From: Pelagophyceae sp. CCMP2097
Taxonomy: Eukaryota > Sar > Pelagophyceae
Length of the DNA: 19,321 bases
Direction: 5' to 3'
Assembly (NCBI GenBank): GCA_026770575.1
Contig: MU657511.1
Span: forward strand, 16,092-35,412
Each line of letters starts with the position of its first letter. Position 1 is the stretch's first letter. Of the stretch, positions 8,122 through 17,469 are shown piece by piece. A model generated the notes under the pieces. That model made no database searches. It was not told where the DNA came from and saw only the letters and a list, made by a program, of their open reading frames with translations. The translations under genes and the position numbers were made by a program.

Positions 8122-9186
8122 TTATTCGAGCATGAGTCCTGCCCTACACCGGATGATTGAATCTGCCGCGTCGGGGTACCCCCTCGCCTCGGCGAGCTTG
8201 TAGAAGCGCAGGGCCTCGATGCCATCTCGCAAAACGCCTTTGCCGGATTCGTAGCTCAGGCCGAGCACGAAGAGTGCGTCTGATTGGCCCTGCGCTGCGG
8301 AGAGGCGGAACCACTTCACGGCTTCCTCGTCGGACTGCGCCACGCCCTTGCCGTTGCGGATCATGGTGCCGAGCATGAACTGCGCGTCAGGATAGCCTTG
8401 GTCGGCTGCGCGTCGATACCACAGCACAGCAGTCTTGTGGTCCATCTTGACGCCGTCCCCAGCATCATAACAACACCCTAATGTAAACTGACTTCGTGGA
8501 TGGCCTTGCGCCGCCGCGAGCTGGTACAGCCGGAACGCCCGCTTCAAGCTGATCTTGATGCCCGCGCCACCAACATGGTACTGAAGTCCAAGAACCACCT
8601 GTGCCTCGGCATCCCCCAAATCCACGTGCTTCTGCACCCGGCGCAGCCACTCGGCATCCGACGCGTAGGGCGCGCTTCGGCAGAGCGGGCATCGGACGTC
8701 GTGCTCCTGGCACTTGACGTGGCACGCCGTGCAAATAATTCGGCAGCAGCAATCGTAGAATGTTCGTTCGACACTGGAAAATGGAAGCAGATCGAAGCAG
8801 ATGGCGCACACGCCACGCCAGCCCGGCGTGCCGTCCTTCCGCGCCCCGGTCTTGACCTCTGCCTTTTGAGCAGCCGGTAACCGCGGCGCCGCCTTGGAAC
8901 CAGTTGCAGGCGCGACGCTCTCGACGACAGCGACGCTTGTCCCTGGCGTCTCCTCCTCGGTCTTCAGGTCCAGCTTCTCCGGCATGAGCGATTCGAGGAG
9001 GCGGTCCTGGAACTCGGCGGCGAGCTGCTTACACTGCGCCTTGTGCCCGCGCTCGTACCAGTCTACCAGCTGGCACGCCTTGCCGCAGTAGTGGCTCGAT
9101 TTGCACTTGGTGCAGTGCTGGCCGCCCGGCCCGTCGCAGACGCAGCAGGGCTTTGGGACACGGGCGGCCGGTGGCTCGTCGGCCAT
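8122..9186 (-). CDS. MYND zinc finger, RING-like and Sel1-repeat protein
   Basis: Single-exon protein of 354 residues from ATG at 9186-9184 (MADEPPAARVPKPCCVC). The frame stays open upstream but loses coding character, so this ATG is the likely start. MYND finger at residues 14-52: C14/C17, C25/C28, C34/C38, H48/C52, with CQLVDWYERGHKAQC. A Lys/Glu/Ala-rich linker follows. A RING-like domain comes next (CAICFDLLPF, an unusual DCCCRIICTAC core, then CPLCRS), roughly residues 127-172, suggesting but not proving E3 ligase activity. About four Sel1-like repeats (AFRLYQLAAAQGHPRSQ and similar) occupy roughly 190-345 and would form a protein-binding solenoid. This combination is a large family in pelagophytes, from memory. 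Ends with TAA 8124-8122; an AATAAA overlaps the stop. It shares a divergent 5' region with the next gene. Confidence 0.92.
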   Translation of the reverse strand: MADEPPAARVPKPCCVCDGPGGQHCTKCKSSHYCGKACQLVDWYERGHKAQCKQLAAEFQDRLLESLMPEKLDLKTEEETPGTSVAVVESVAPATGSKAAPRLPAAQKAEVKTGARKDGTPGWRGVCAICFDLLPFSSVERTFYDCCCRIICTACHVKCQEHDVRCPLCRSAPYASDAEWLRRVQKHVDLGDAEAQVVLGLQYHVGGAGIKISLKRAFRLYQLAAAQGHPRSQFTLGCCYDAGDGVKMDHKTAVLWYRRAADQGYPDAQFMLGTMIRNGKGVAQSDEEAVKWFRLSAAQGQSDALFVLGLSYESGKGVLRDGIEALRFYKLAEARGYPDAADSIIRCRAGLMLE

Positions 9187-9569
9187 CGTGTCGGGCGGCG
9201 GGATCGAGTGCAATCGTACCTCCCCCACTTCTCCACAACGCCGGCGCTGTCCTGCCTTACGATCCGCGGCCACCAGCCGCAGGCGGCCCGCGCGGCGGAG
9301 AGGCCGAACGCAAGGAACCCCGGCCGCCGCTGTATCCCCGGCCGCAGGGCCCCGAGGTGGCGAGCCACCGACCGGCACGGGTTGGCGAGCCTCCGTAAGG
9401 CACGGGCTGCTCCGATGGCGCGACGGGCGCCTCGCCTCCGGGGCCGCGCGGAAGATGCCCTTCTCGACTAATTCTCTCGAGTCTCGAAGATCGATATCTC
9501 CGGGATCATTCCAGGAACCCGTTGAGAAAGTTTCCCTTTCTGATCGGATCATCCCCTCGGTGTTCAACA
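9187..9569. promoter_or_regulatory. Divergent intergenic region, probable shared promoter
   Basis: 383 bp between two start codons that point away from each other: MYND-Sel1 (-) at 9186 and the membrane protein (+) at 9570. Minus-strand reading through it is open but not protein-like. No TATA box or clear initiator was found, so the promoter call rests on geometry alone. Confidence 0.4.
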
Positions 9570-10955
9570 ATGGCGGCGCTGGATGCTCGTTCGCTGCTCC
9601 GCTTCTACGAGGAGCACAACCCGCAAATGGCGCAGCCGGAGACCGTCGAACATATGCTCAACGCCCACAAAGGGGATGAAGCACTGTGCTAACCCGCGTC
9701 AAGTGCACAATTGCCGGGACCACCGAGCGGCGAGGGGACCACGAGGGGAGAGAACTCGTCAAAGGACCGGACGGCGCCGTCAAAGGGAAACTCCAACGGG
9801 CCGCGACGATGGAATCATGAGGCTCTGGATGAGGCTCTGGGGATTCCCAGAGGAATACACCCGTCTCTCACCCGTCTCTCCAATAGGCTCTACACCAGAC
9901 TCCTGCGCAAGTACGGCGCCGACGCCGTCAAGAGCCTGTGCGTCCACCGCACTGCAGAAACCACGAAGCGGGCCGGGGCGTCTGACAACGGCTCTTAGTG
10001 CGTCGGACAACGGCACCGCCGCCGCCGCCGCAAAGGCTTCGCGAAGGCCGCTGCGGTCGTTGCCCGTGAATGTGGCGACGGGGACGGCCGCGGTCAAGCG
10101 TCGTGCGTCACCGACGCTGCCTGTGTCGTCGCGTCGTTTCGGTGACCATCGCCTCGCAGGCCCGCCTTCTTCCGAGCGCGCCGCGGGCCCGGACGGCAAG
10201 AGTGCGACTGCGCGCGCCGTCGCCGCGCTGGAAGAGGCGGCACCGCCGCCGATGCGACGCACTGTCTCTTTCAGCGACGACACGTTGTTCGCGCCGCGTT
10301 GCCGCGTCGGACTCGGATGGGCCGCGGCGCTCTACGTCGCAGTCGTCGCCGTCCTCGCCGTGCAGGCGATCCGAGGGCCGTTGGCGAACTCGCGTGCGAC
10401 GCGCCACCTTTGTCTTGTGTTGTATTCTCCTTAGGCGAGTCTACTGTTCATCCTCTTCACGCAGGCTCGGAGGGCCGGCGCGGCGCCTGGCTCGACGACG
10501 ACTTGGCTAAGGGCTCCTGCGCGCAAGGTGCGTCTTACAGCGCGGCCTTCGCCGCCGGCTTCCAAGCAGGCCTCACCGACCAAACAACCCTGGGCCCAAT
10601 CGAACCCGACGCCCCGTGAGCGGACACCGCAGGCCTCATCACCTGCGCGCCGCCGACGGCCACGACGGCACAGCCTGCGACGACGGCACAGCAAGCGACG
10701 ACTGCTCCTTCGGCGACTGCCTCTGCGGCGACGGCCCAGCCCGCGGCAACGGCACCCGCGACGACTTTTCAGCCCGCGTGGAACGCCGTCGCCGTCGCTG
10801 GCGGGCCGAGGCGCGAGACGACGCTGGCGCGCGCGGCGCTGCCGAAAAGCTTCTTTGGCGCGCTGCGGCGGGTCTTGCGGTTTGTACCAAACGCTGTCCG
10901 CCGTTACCGCAAGTGGTTCGGCCGCGCGGCGCGGCGCGCGGAGCCCGTCCAATGA
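9570..10955 (+). CDS. One-pass membrane protein of unknown function (5 exons)
   Basis: Exons by frame and splice consensus: 9570-9685, 9887-9937, 9999-10393, 10435-10527 and 10633-10955, giving 325 residues. The N-terminus LLRFYEEHNPQM, then NAHKGDEALLYTRLLRKYGA, is a short helical module seen in front of many algal proteins (RFYEEHNP...L...KYG); exon 1-2 splicing (CT|G) is what restores it. A basic Ala/Pro-rich linker follows, then RRTVSFSDD and one membrane helix at about residues 158-180 (GWAAALYVAVVAVLAVQAI). The tail has an acidic WLDDD patch, an Ala/Thr/Pro-rich stretch (TAQPATTAQQATTAPSATAS) and a basic end (RRVLRFVPNAVRRYRKWF). Introns are 201, 61, 41 and 105 nt; donors GTGCTA, GTGCGT, GTGCGA, GTGCGT. 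If the last intron is retained, the frame stops at TGA 10617-10619. No function can be assigned. Confidence 0.68.
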
Positions 10956-11578
10956 TCGACGCAGCCGAATCGACGCTGCCTCTGGATCGACGCACAGAAG
11001 ACAATTGTAAACGCAAAAGTGATTGCGGCAGAAGCGCCGCACCGTCGCCCCGCTGCGTCGCCGCCGCCAAAGCGGCGACTTTGAAGCACGACGCCCGATT
11101 TTTGACGCCCCCGCGCCCCAGCCCTGTACACAAGCACGACGCCCGATTCTTGACGCCCAGACGCACACGCCCTGTAAACCATGTAAAATGCCCGCTCTGC
11201 GGCCATGTACCCGCCATCTCCGTCTCGAGCTCCGGGTACGTCGGGGATGGTGGGACTCGTGCTGCGGTGCATGGGGCGGCGATGGAGTCGGACACGAGTC
11301 GGACCGCCATCACTCGAAACACTTGAGAGACCCGGGTACCCACGCATCGCGCGACGAGGGCCCGACTCCACGGAGCGTCTGAGGGCGCCGCGAGACCGAC
11401 TCGGCTGCTCTCTCTCGAGGCTGATTCTTGGTGCGCAGACTCCGCTCGGGGCCGAATCGCAGAGGCTGCCTCGGGTGTTCTTTACAGCGTGCATTTGCGT
11501 CTCGCCCGGCCCGCACGTGTCCTCGGCGCGCTTTTTGGCCGGGGCGTCTGGCGAGAGCCCGGCGCGGGTGCCGGGATC
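10956..11578. other. Gap between convergent genes
   Basis: Lies between the stop codons of the membrane protein (+) and the DDT gene (-). Both 3' ends must fall here. No frame looks coding: an apparent KCPLCGHV on the plus strand sits in a low-complexity frame and lacks a second zinc pair. A 48-bp tandem duplication is listed separately; 11182-11578 shows nothing else I recognise. Confidence 0.4.
11084..11180. repeat. 48-bp tandem duplication
   Basis: Two units starting AAGCACGACGCCCGATT at 11084 and 11132, each followed by TTGACGCC and ending in CCCTGTA. The units differ mainly in the middle. Located between the convergent gene ends. Confidence 0.7.
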
Positions 11579-11631
11579 TCATTCGGCAAAGAGCTGCACG
11601 AGCATCACTCTGCGAAGAGTTGAACAAGCAT
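11579..11631 (-). repeat. 26-bp tandem duplication, each unit encoding MLVQLFAE-stop
   Basis: Unit 1 (from 11630) reads ATGCTTGTTCAACTCTTC then GCAGAGTGA. Unit 2 (26 nt later) reads ATGCTCGTGCAGCTCTTT then GCCGAATGA. A 26-nt period puts the units in different frames, yet both encode MLVQLFAE followed by TGA. All six differences are at third codon positions and silent. See the DDT gene. Confidence 0.8.
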
Positions 11632-14600
11632 CTCCGCACTGTATCCATTCTGAGCCAAGGCGTGCAGCGCCTGCTGCGTCGGCGCCGCGCCGTGGATCAA
11701 GTCGAAGTTGGCCGTACGCTTCGTCCTAGGGAAGAAGCATTCCAACGGTTTCCCCAGAGAGGCGGTTTATCGATTCCAGAGACGCGGTTTGTTGTTTCCA
11801 GAGACACGGTTTACTGACATGAAAGCATTCGCATAATTCCGAAAGGCGCCCTTTGCCGCATTCAGCGCGGGCAAGAGCTCAAAGTCCTCCAAGTCCTCCT
11901 CGTCTCCATCCGAGTACTCGACGTGCCACAAAGCCACGCCTTCGTTGTCCTCCGCCGCAACAAATCCTGCCACCGTACCCGAAGCCAGATTCCTCCCTAA
12001 ACGCCGAAGCACCAAACGTCCGACGGCGTCGTCGTCGGTGCGCCATTCGCAATGCTTGCCGTTTTCGGCGTCCAAGTCGGCGCGCCACGGCCGAATGGCC
12101 TGACGTAAAAGCTTCTCGTCGCCTACGTTTTGGGATTCTGAACAAGTGGCAATCAACCCGTCTTCCCCGAAGCAAATGGCCCGGCCCTCCCAAAGGGCAG
12201 AATGCGCTCCCGGCAAGTCCAAAGGGTCTCTGAAAAAGAGCCTCTGAATCTTGCCGAAAGTCCGAGACGCGTTGGACGCGGGCTTGTCTACCGTGCGCGT
12301 CAGACAGCGCATCGTACAACTTTGAAAATTCGGTCCTCGACGAGTAGCACCGCCACTCGGCCGCTTCCGGCAAAAGAGGGCCCGCATCGTCAGGCAAATA
12401 ATCGTCACTTTCTTCCTCGACGGCCGCCAATTTCGCGAGAGACTGCACCAAGACGCGCGCCCGCCCCAAGTGGTCGTCCACCGTCCAGTAAATGTTCGCG
12501 TCGCGGTCCGTGCCCAAAGACTCGCGGCGCACCTATGCGGTTTTAGAGGTCGGCGGTTGGTTTTACGTTCTTGACACGTTTTACGCCTTTGGACGCCTTT
12601 CTCACAGTCTCCGCGTCTAAGAGAGCATCGTGCCGGTTCGCCTCGTCGTCGTCCTCCGCCAGCCGGCGCAGCGCCGCCGCCGCGCACAGAGCGTCCGCCA
12701 CGGGCTGCGTGCACCTAGATTTGGGCGTGACGCTGCGTCATACAGCGTGTCCGCCATTGTGTCGACGGTACTCGCAAGTCTCACGAGCCCGCGAAAGGGC
12801 CGTCCCGGACGCGCCAAGCCCTTTGGCGGGGCGAATCGCCAAAGTTCAAGGGCGCCGTACGGGCTTGGACAGATGTGGGTTCGAAGGACCGATCTGGCAT
12901 CCCGCGCGGAGGACCCCTCTGCGGACCTTTTGGCGGCCCCGGGGACGCGGCCGCGGCGGCGATCCATAGCGAGGCGCCACGCGGGGGGTCGAAGACGACC
13001 GTCTCGAAGCCCGCTTTGAGTCCGTCGGAGGCGTCCTCCGCGGCCGTCTGGAAGACCGTCCAGAGGGCCGTCGACAAGGGCCGTCGACAAGGGCATTCGA
13101 CAAGGGCATTCGACAAGGGCCGTCGAGAAGGGCCGTCTCCAGGACCCTCTCAAGAAACCGTCTCAAGAAACCGTCTCAAGAAACCGTCTCAAGAAACCGT
13201 CTCAAGAAACCGTCTCAAGGTCGCTTTGAAGCCGTCCCAAGGGCCGTCCCAAGGGCCGTCTCGAGAGCCGTCTTCAGGACCGTCTTCAGGGCCGTCTTCA
13301 GGACCGTTTGAAGGGCCGTCGAGAAGGACCGTCTCATGGTCGGTTTTAGACCGTCAAGAGGGCCTCCAAGAAGACCGTCAAGAGGGTCGTCAAGAGACCG
13401 TCTCGAGGACCGTCTCTATTCCGTCTTGAGGACCGTCTCGAGGGGGCTGTCTCGAGGGGGGCGTCTCGAGGGGGTCGTCTCGAGGGGGTCGTCTCGAGGG
13501 GGCCGTCTCGAGGCCCGTCTTCAAAGCTGGTTGAAGAGGGGCCTCGAGGACCGTCTCGAGGCTGTCGACGGCACCCGTCGCGATCCGGATTCCCCGCCAG
13601 GCGACGGGTTTTCCGCCAGATGACGCGGTCAACGCGCCAAAGCGCTTTCGCATCGCCATCGTCGTCCTCAAACCCGTTCTTGCGCTCGTCTGCCGCGTCG
13701 GCCTTTGCGTCCAAGGGCGCCTTGCCCTTTGACTTTTTCGTCGAGCCCTGGCCAGCGCCGGGGTTGTAGAGCTTGGCCCTGAGCGCGCCCTTCAAAGAGT
13801 CGTCTAGAGCATCTTTCAAATCCGCCGCGTTCGTAGACGTCGCGGCGGGGATCAAGGTGGTCTGCTTCTTCAGGAACCTACGTTTGCGACGTGTCAAGAT
13901 TGCCAGACTCGGCCATGGGCCCCACCAAGGAGGATGGCGCGTCTCCCAGCGTGAGACGCGGGCACCGGACGAGACGTAGTCCAAAACGTCCTTGGTCGCC
14001 GTTTCCAAGGCCTCTGAAGCCGCAATGCGCTGCGCCTTGAGCCCTTTTCTGAACAAACGCCTTCGAGCCCGACCAGCGTTCCGAACCAATACGTGCGCCG
14101 CGCGCGACGCCTGCCGAGCGTCCAACTTGGCCGCCGCCTCGGGCGACGCGGGCGGCGGCTTTTCGGGAGAGTCCTCATCGTCCTCATCGTCGTCCGAGTC
14201 GTCCTTGACATAGGGAATGGCTTCGTCTTCGTCGTCGGACACAGCCCTCAGCGCTCGCGCCTTGGCGACGACCTTCCTGTCCGCCAGAGTGGCGGCGTTG
14301 CGCATGGAATCCACCTTGCGCGCGACTTCGGCGAAGGAGGGTTCTTTCGAGGCGCCTTCTTCCTTCTTCCTCTTTCGGCGAATCGCCTTTTCGGCCTTTA
14401 AAATCTCAGTCGCCTCGTCTCGTAACACGGCATGCGAGTTCTTCCGCTTCTTCTCAGACTCCTTGAAACCTTCCCTTTTCAAACGAGCGAGTTCTTCCTG
14501 CCTCTCCTTTGCAGCATCGAGGAAAGACTGCGCCTCCTTGGTCGAATACAAACGCAAGACCACCGCCGCCAGAGCGCCGACCTTGACACCCGTCTCTAAA

Positions 14601-15813
14601 GAAGAGAAGCGCTTGCCTCCCACGAGAGCGTCCCGAGCTTCCAGCCCCATTTTGACGGCGTCCACGTCAGTCCAGCACTTCCTAGAAACCGCCCCTGCCA
14701 CGGCGACGAGGCACCTTGCCAAACAGCGCTCCCACGTCGCCGGGTTGAGCAGGTCTAAAGCAGTCAACTTCTTCTTCTTCGCAGGAGGCGCTTTCTCCAC
14801 CGCCTTGCGTTTTTTAGGCGGCACGGCCTCTTTCCTCTTCCGCCCGTCGTCCTCCTCCAAAGGCTCTTCCACGGGCGGTTTCGTCAAAGCGTCGGCCTCT
14901 GCGAAGATGGAATCATCTTCGAGCAGAGTCGAACCGTCTTGAAGAAGCAGCCGCATCAACCTCAGACCCGTCTCGACGAGGAGCACACTGTCGCGCGGCG
15001 ACTCCAGGGCGTTGCCTAACGAAGCGGGGGTGGCCGAATATGATGATCAAAAGGAAAAGCGACTTACAAAAGTCGTCTAGAGTACAGGGGGCGAGGCTGA
15101 GCATGTCTTTGAAAGTCTGGCAGAATTCCCAAACAAGGCACGCCTGCGAAATCGCAGAGGAACCGGCGCCGAGAGGCACGCGGCCGGAGGCAACGGGGAG
15201 CTCGAGGGGCGGCAGCACGGCGGCCTGAAGGGCGTCTCTCGGGATGATGTCTCGGGAAAATTCAAACGACGTCAATCCAAACGGCGTCTCGAGACGACGT
15301 CGATCCAACGGACATCGAAACGACGTCTCTTGAGACGACGTCTCTTGAGACGATGCAAACGCTCGTCGTAGGGGAACGTCCAGTCGCACGCCATCGACTT
15401 ACCTCGAGTTCTTCACGGTCTTTTGCTTTCCGAAACAGATTCTCAATCTTTTTCCGCTCGTCCCGCACGTCCCGAGTCCTCTTCCGCTCCGCCTAGACCG
15501 CGGTCCGCAAGAGCCGCCGCAAACCGGGCCGACGAACACCAGACAAAGGCACGCCAGAGACCACCCCCGCCACGTAAACGCACTTTTAAAGCGGCTTCGT
15601 CCTCGGCGAGAGCTTCGCGCGCCGCGTCCGCCTCCCTAAAATACACGCGTGGCCTGCGAAAATCCGAGGCGCCAGAGGAGCCGAGAACGACGAGGCTTGT
15701 CGGGGGCCAAACGCCGGCGCCTAAACGCACCTCGCGCGGCTCTCATCCTTCGTCTCGCCGGCCGCGGCCAATTCCACCGACTCGGCCTTGGGCTCGCTAA
15801 AGAGGCCAAACAT
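11605..15813 (-). CDS. DDT/WHIM chromatin-remodelling factor with Tudor-like domain (about 9 exons)
   Basis: Likely ISWI-partner (BAZ/ACF1/RSF-like) nuclear protein. Exons: 15813-15731, 15653-15584, 15492-15403, 15224-15068, 15015-13575, 12714-12585, 12532-about 12310, about 12250-11819, 11725-11605. Exons 4 and 5 join to a full DDT domain (LVWEFCQTFKDMLSLAPCTL, DDFC|NALESPRDS, LRLMRLLLQD; about residues 105-160). Next come a lysine-rich nuclear-signal-like block (residues 193-216), a WHIM1-like region (about 260-345), an acidic SDDDEDDED run, and after a large intron WHIM2/WSD (RRESLGTDRDANIYW, then EWRCYSS). A Tudor-like motif follows (VGRLVLRRL, GTVAGF, WHVEYSDGDEEDLEDFEL). Introns are 77, 91, 178, 52, 860, 52, unresolved and 93 nt. 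The exon 7/8 junction needs a frame change I could not place uniquely. Alternative acceptor for exon 2: start at 15635. The ATG at 15813 is the first good one, but an upstream exon is possible. The last exon is open in two frames (to 11605 or 11579). Confidence 0.8.
11735..11812. repeat. Intronic minisatellite, AAACCGCGTCTCTGG type
   Basis: Three to four imperfect units of about 20-25 nt (AAACCGTGTCTCTGGAAAC, AAACCGCGTCTCTGGAATC, AAACCGCCTCTCTGGGG on the minus strand). They fill the last intron of the DDT gene and share the GTCTC core with family M1. Confidence 0.65.
12250..12310 (-). other. Unresolved exon 7/8 junction in the DDT gene
   Basis: WHIM2 reads in one frame to about 12290 (LYDALSDAHGRQ) and the clearly coding downstream sequence (WEGRAICFGEDG onward) is in the frame one base later. 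Possible splices are CT|GTCTGA or TT|GTACGA to the acceptor TTTTTCAG (76 or 88 nt), or G|GTAGAC to GGGAG (85 nt). A one-base sequence error would also explain it. Confidence 0.45.
13015..13560. repeat. M1 minisatellite filling the DDT gene's 860-nt intron
   Basis: Sub-blocks of distinct units: five units of AAGAAACCGTCTC (13 nt) at about 13143-13208, 14-nt units CTCGAGGGGGTCGT at about 13440-13510, and units with GGGCCGTCGACAAG or GGACCGTCTTCA. The tract begins right after the donor (13574). Same consensus as the arrays in the RRM-HPR introns. Confidence 0.75.
15280..15352. repeat. Short GAGACGACGTCTC repeats in DDT intron 3
   Basis: CGTCTCGAGACGACGTCGAT, then GACGTCTCTTGAGAC twice. These are overlapping palindromes of the same CGTCTC/GAGACG core as family M1, in a 178-nt intron. 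Confidence 0.6.
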
Positions 15814-16293
15814 CGCGAGTCCCACTGCCTGACGCGAGCACGTCGCCCTGGGCTTTCAAAAGGCCATGCCTCGACTTTTACAACCTTGTAAAGTATCGGC
15901 GATTCTGAGATACGGAGAGCTGCGGCGGGAAGGCTCTCCCTTGCGTGGGCGCCCGTCAAGCGCAAGCGCGGGCGGGCGCCGGCGGCGTGTGTCGTCGCGC
16001 CTCTATGTTCACGGCAAGGGTGGCGTCGGTGCAAAGGCCGCAGGCGGCGTCTTTTCGGCGCCTTCTCGAGCCAAGTGACGGACAGTCCTCCCGCCGCAGC
16101 TCGCGGAGCCGCATCGTCGTTGGTGGTCGCGTGCTCGCCTGTTGCCGCCGCAGACGCCGGGGCGGCCCCGAGCGCCTGCGCGGCGGCTGCGATGGAGCCA
16201 ATGTGCGAGTGTGCCTATGTGCGAGCAAGGTCCCCCCTTTGTGGTCGACGTTGGATGGCAAGGGATTGAGGGCCCCCTCGTCACGCAGACGGG
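15814..16293. other. Upstream stretch of the DDT gene, nothing recognised
   Basis: No frame looks coding on either strand. A GTGCGAG-GTGCCTAT-GTGCGAG near-repeat occurs at about 16203-16228. The region should hold the DDT gene's promoter, but no core element was recognised. Confidence 0.35.
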
Positions 16294-16299
16294 CGAGCG

Positions 16300-16500
16300 T
16301 CCTTCGTCTCAGAGGCGGCGAAGAGCATACACATACGGGGACCGATCTCGAGAGAGGCGCACCTCTGCAAAAGCTGCCATCTGGCCGACGAGGCGCTCGG
16401 CGAACACTTCCTCGGCCACGAAGGCCGCCGTCGGAGGGCGCCCCTGCTCGAAAGTTCCGCGACAGCCCTGCACAGGGCCCCGCAGGGGCCGAGAGCCCAT
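16300..16500 (-). pseudogene. Small exon-like fragment, homologous to 1446-1625
   Basis: From ATG 16500-16498 the frame reads MGSRPLRGPVQGCRG, then FEQGRPPTAAFVAEEVFAER and MAAFAE, before a possible donor GAG|GTGCGC at about 16367. This part is protein-like and GC3-rich. The rest to the stop at 16309 is not. No continuation exon was found. With a decayed partner at 1446-1625, I take it as a dispersed gene fragment; a live two-exon gene cannot be excluded. Confidence 0.45.
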
Positions 16501-16530
16501 TACTATTTAAGCACTGGTTGGCTTCCTAGT
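16494..16530 (-). repeat. 37-bp leader-like repeat, copy 1
   Basis: GAGCCCATTACTATTTAAGC, then ACTGGTTGGCTTCCTAG on the plus strand. It matches 18195-18231, with about five differences. On the minus strand both copies end at ATGGGCTC, in front of two unrelated sequences. Confidence 0.65.
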
Positions 16531-16778
16531 AGTGGTCGCCGAAGTGGCTTTCGAACGTTCCGAGGTTGTACGGCTCCCTAAGAAGATTTTGTCTTTTCGC
16601 GCGTCCCCGCGAGGGGCCCTGGGAACGCTCTGTGTGTCTATTGAAGAAAACTATGAGCAGAGCGCGCAGGGCAGTACCATAATACCCAAAAGTGGAAAAG
16701 CGCTAAAGAAGCCGTTTTTGAACCTATAGACAGGCCTCAACGCTTGGACATAGAGTCTAATGAACGGGTGCGCTCGCC

Positions 16779-16901
16779 CTAAGGAAATGACGCGGTGGAG
16801 ATTGATGGAATCACGAAAAACACATGCGTGCACAATAAGAACAGAAGTGTAGATCGCAACACGGCAGCTATAGGTGAGATAACGACGGCCTTAAGAGGCA
16901 T
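16779..16901 (-). CDS. Possible 40-residue hydrophobic peptide (left-arm copy)
   Basis: ATG at 16901-16899 to TAG at 16781-16779. Starts MPLKAVVISPIAAVL and continues with TLLFLLCTHVFFVIPSI, which looks like a signal peptide or membrane helix. The right arm has the same frame with one residue changed (S to P). The stop lies in TTTCCTTAG, which is also a good splice acceptor. Expression is unproven. Confidence 0.22.
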   Translation of the reverse strand: MPLKAVVISPIAAVLRSTLLFLLCTHVFFVIPSISTASFP

Positions 16902-17469
16902 TAGCCATACGAAGAGATGGGCACAAGAGAAATCGGCGCAATCGAAGAGGAAAAGAAACTATAAGCAACCTCACGGGACAATGAGACGTTGAACATATAA
17001 ATAAGATGTCGGCTTGACAGTAGTGAATGCGCTGGTTCTTGCAGATGCGTTGCAAGCAAAGGCTACATGAAGAAGCTACGCCAGCCTGCGGCGGCTGTTT
17101 TGAAAGCAGCGGCAGCAGGAGGCGGCTACGCCGTTTGCGGCGGCTGCGCCGCCAGCAGCGTCAAAAGGAGGCTGCACTGCGTAGCTGCGCCATCTTATGC
17201 GGCTTCTCCGTCTGCGACGGCTGCGCCACCTGCGGCGGCTGCGCCGCATACGGCGGCTGCATAAGGCAGCTACGCCTCCTGCGGCAGCTGCGCAGCCAAA
17301 AGTGACAAACAACGACTGCGACACCTGCGGCGGCTGCGTCGCCTGATGCGGCAGCATAAAGCGGCGGCGCAGCCTGCGGCGGCTGCGTTACCTGTGGCGA
17401 CTGCGCAGTTAGCAGCGGCAAAAAGCGGCTGCGCCACCTGCGGCTGCTGCGCCACCAGCAGCGACAAAA

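Noticed and set aside
8121..8126. AATAAA as the MYND gene's polyadenylation signal
   Set aside because: It overlaps the stop codon and may be chance; no downstream cleavage context was found and the signal used in this lineage is uncertain.
9187..9570. N-terminal extension of the MYND protein up to 9570
   Set aside because: The frame is open but lacks an ATG in good context and protein-like composition, and it overlaps the divergent promoter; ATG at 9186 gives the usual start of this family.
10431..11168. Long Arg-rich minus-strand frame opposite the membrane-protein gene
   Set aside because: Low-complexity shadow of GC-rich coding sequence on the other strand; the plus-strand exon chain explains the region.
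11170..11220. KCPLCGHV zinc-finger-like motif on the plus strand
   Set aside because: Single CxxC in a low-complexity frame with no second metal pair and no exon structure; the frame is fed by the 48-bp tandem repeat.
12870..12895. GGGTTCGAAGG as a possible tRNA T-loop
   Set aside because: No acceptor stem, D-arm or anticodon arm can be placed around it.
13015..13560. CRISPR-like regular array
   Set aside because: Units are about 13 nt with no unique spacers, in an intron of a eukaryotic gene; it is a minisatellite.
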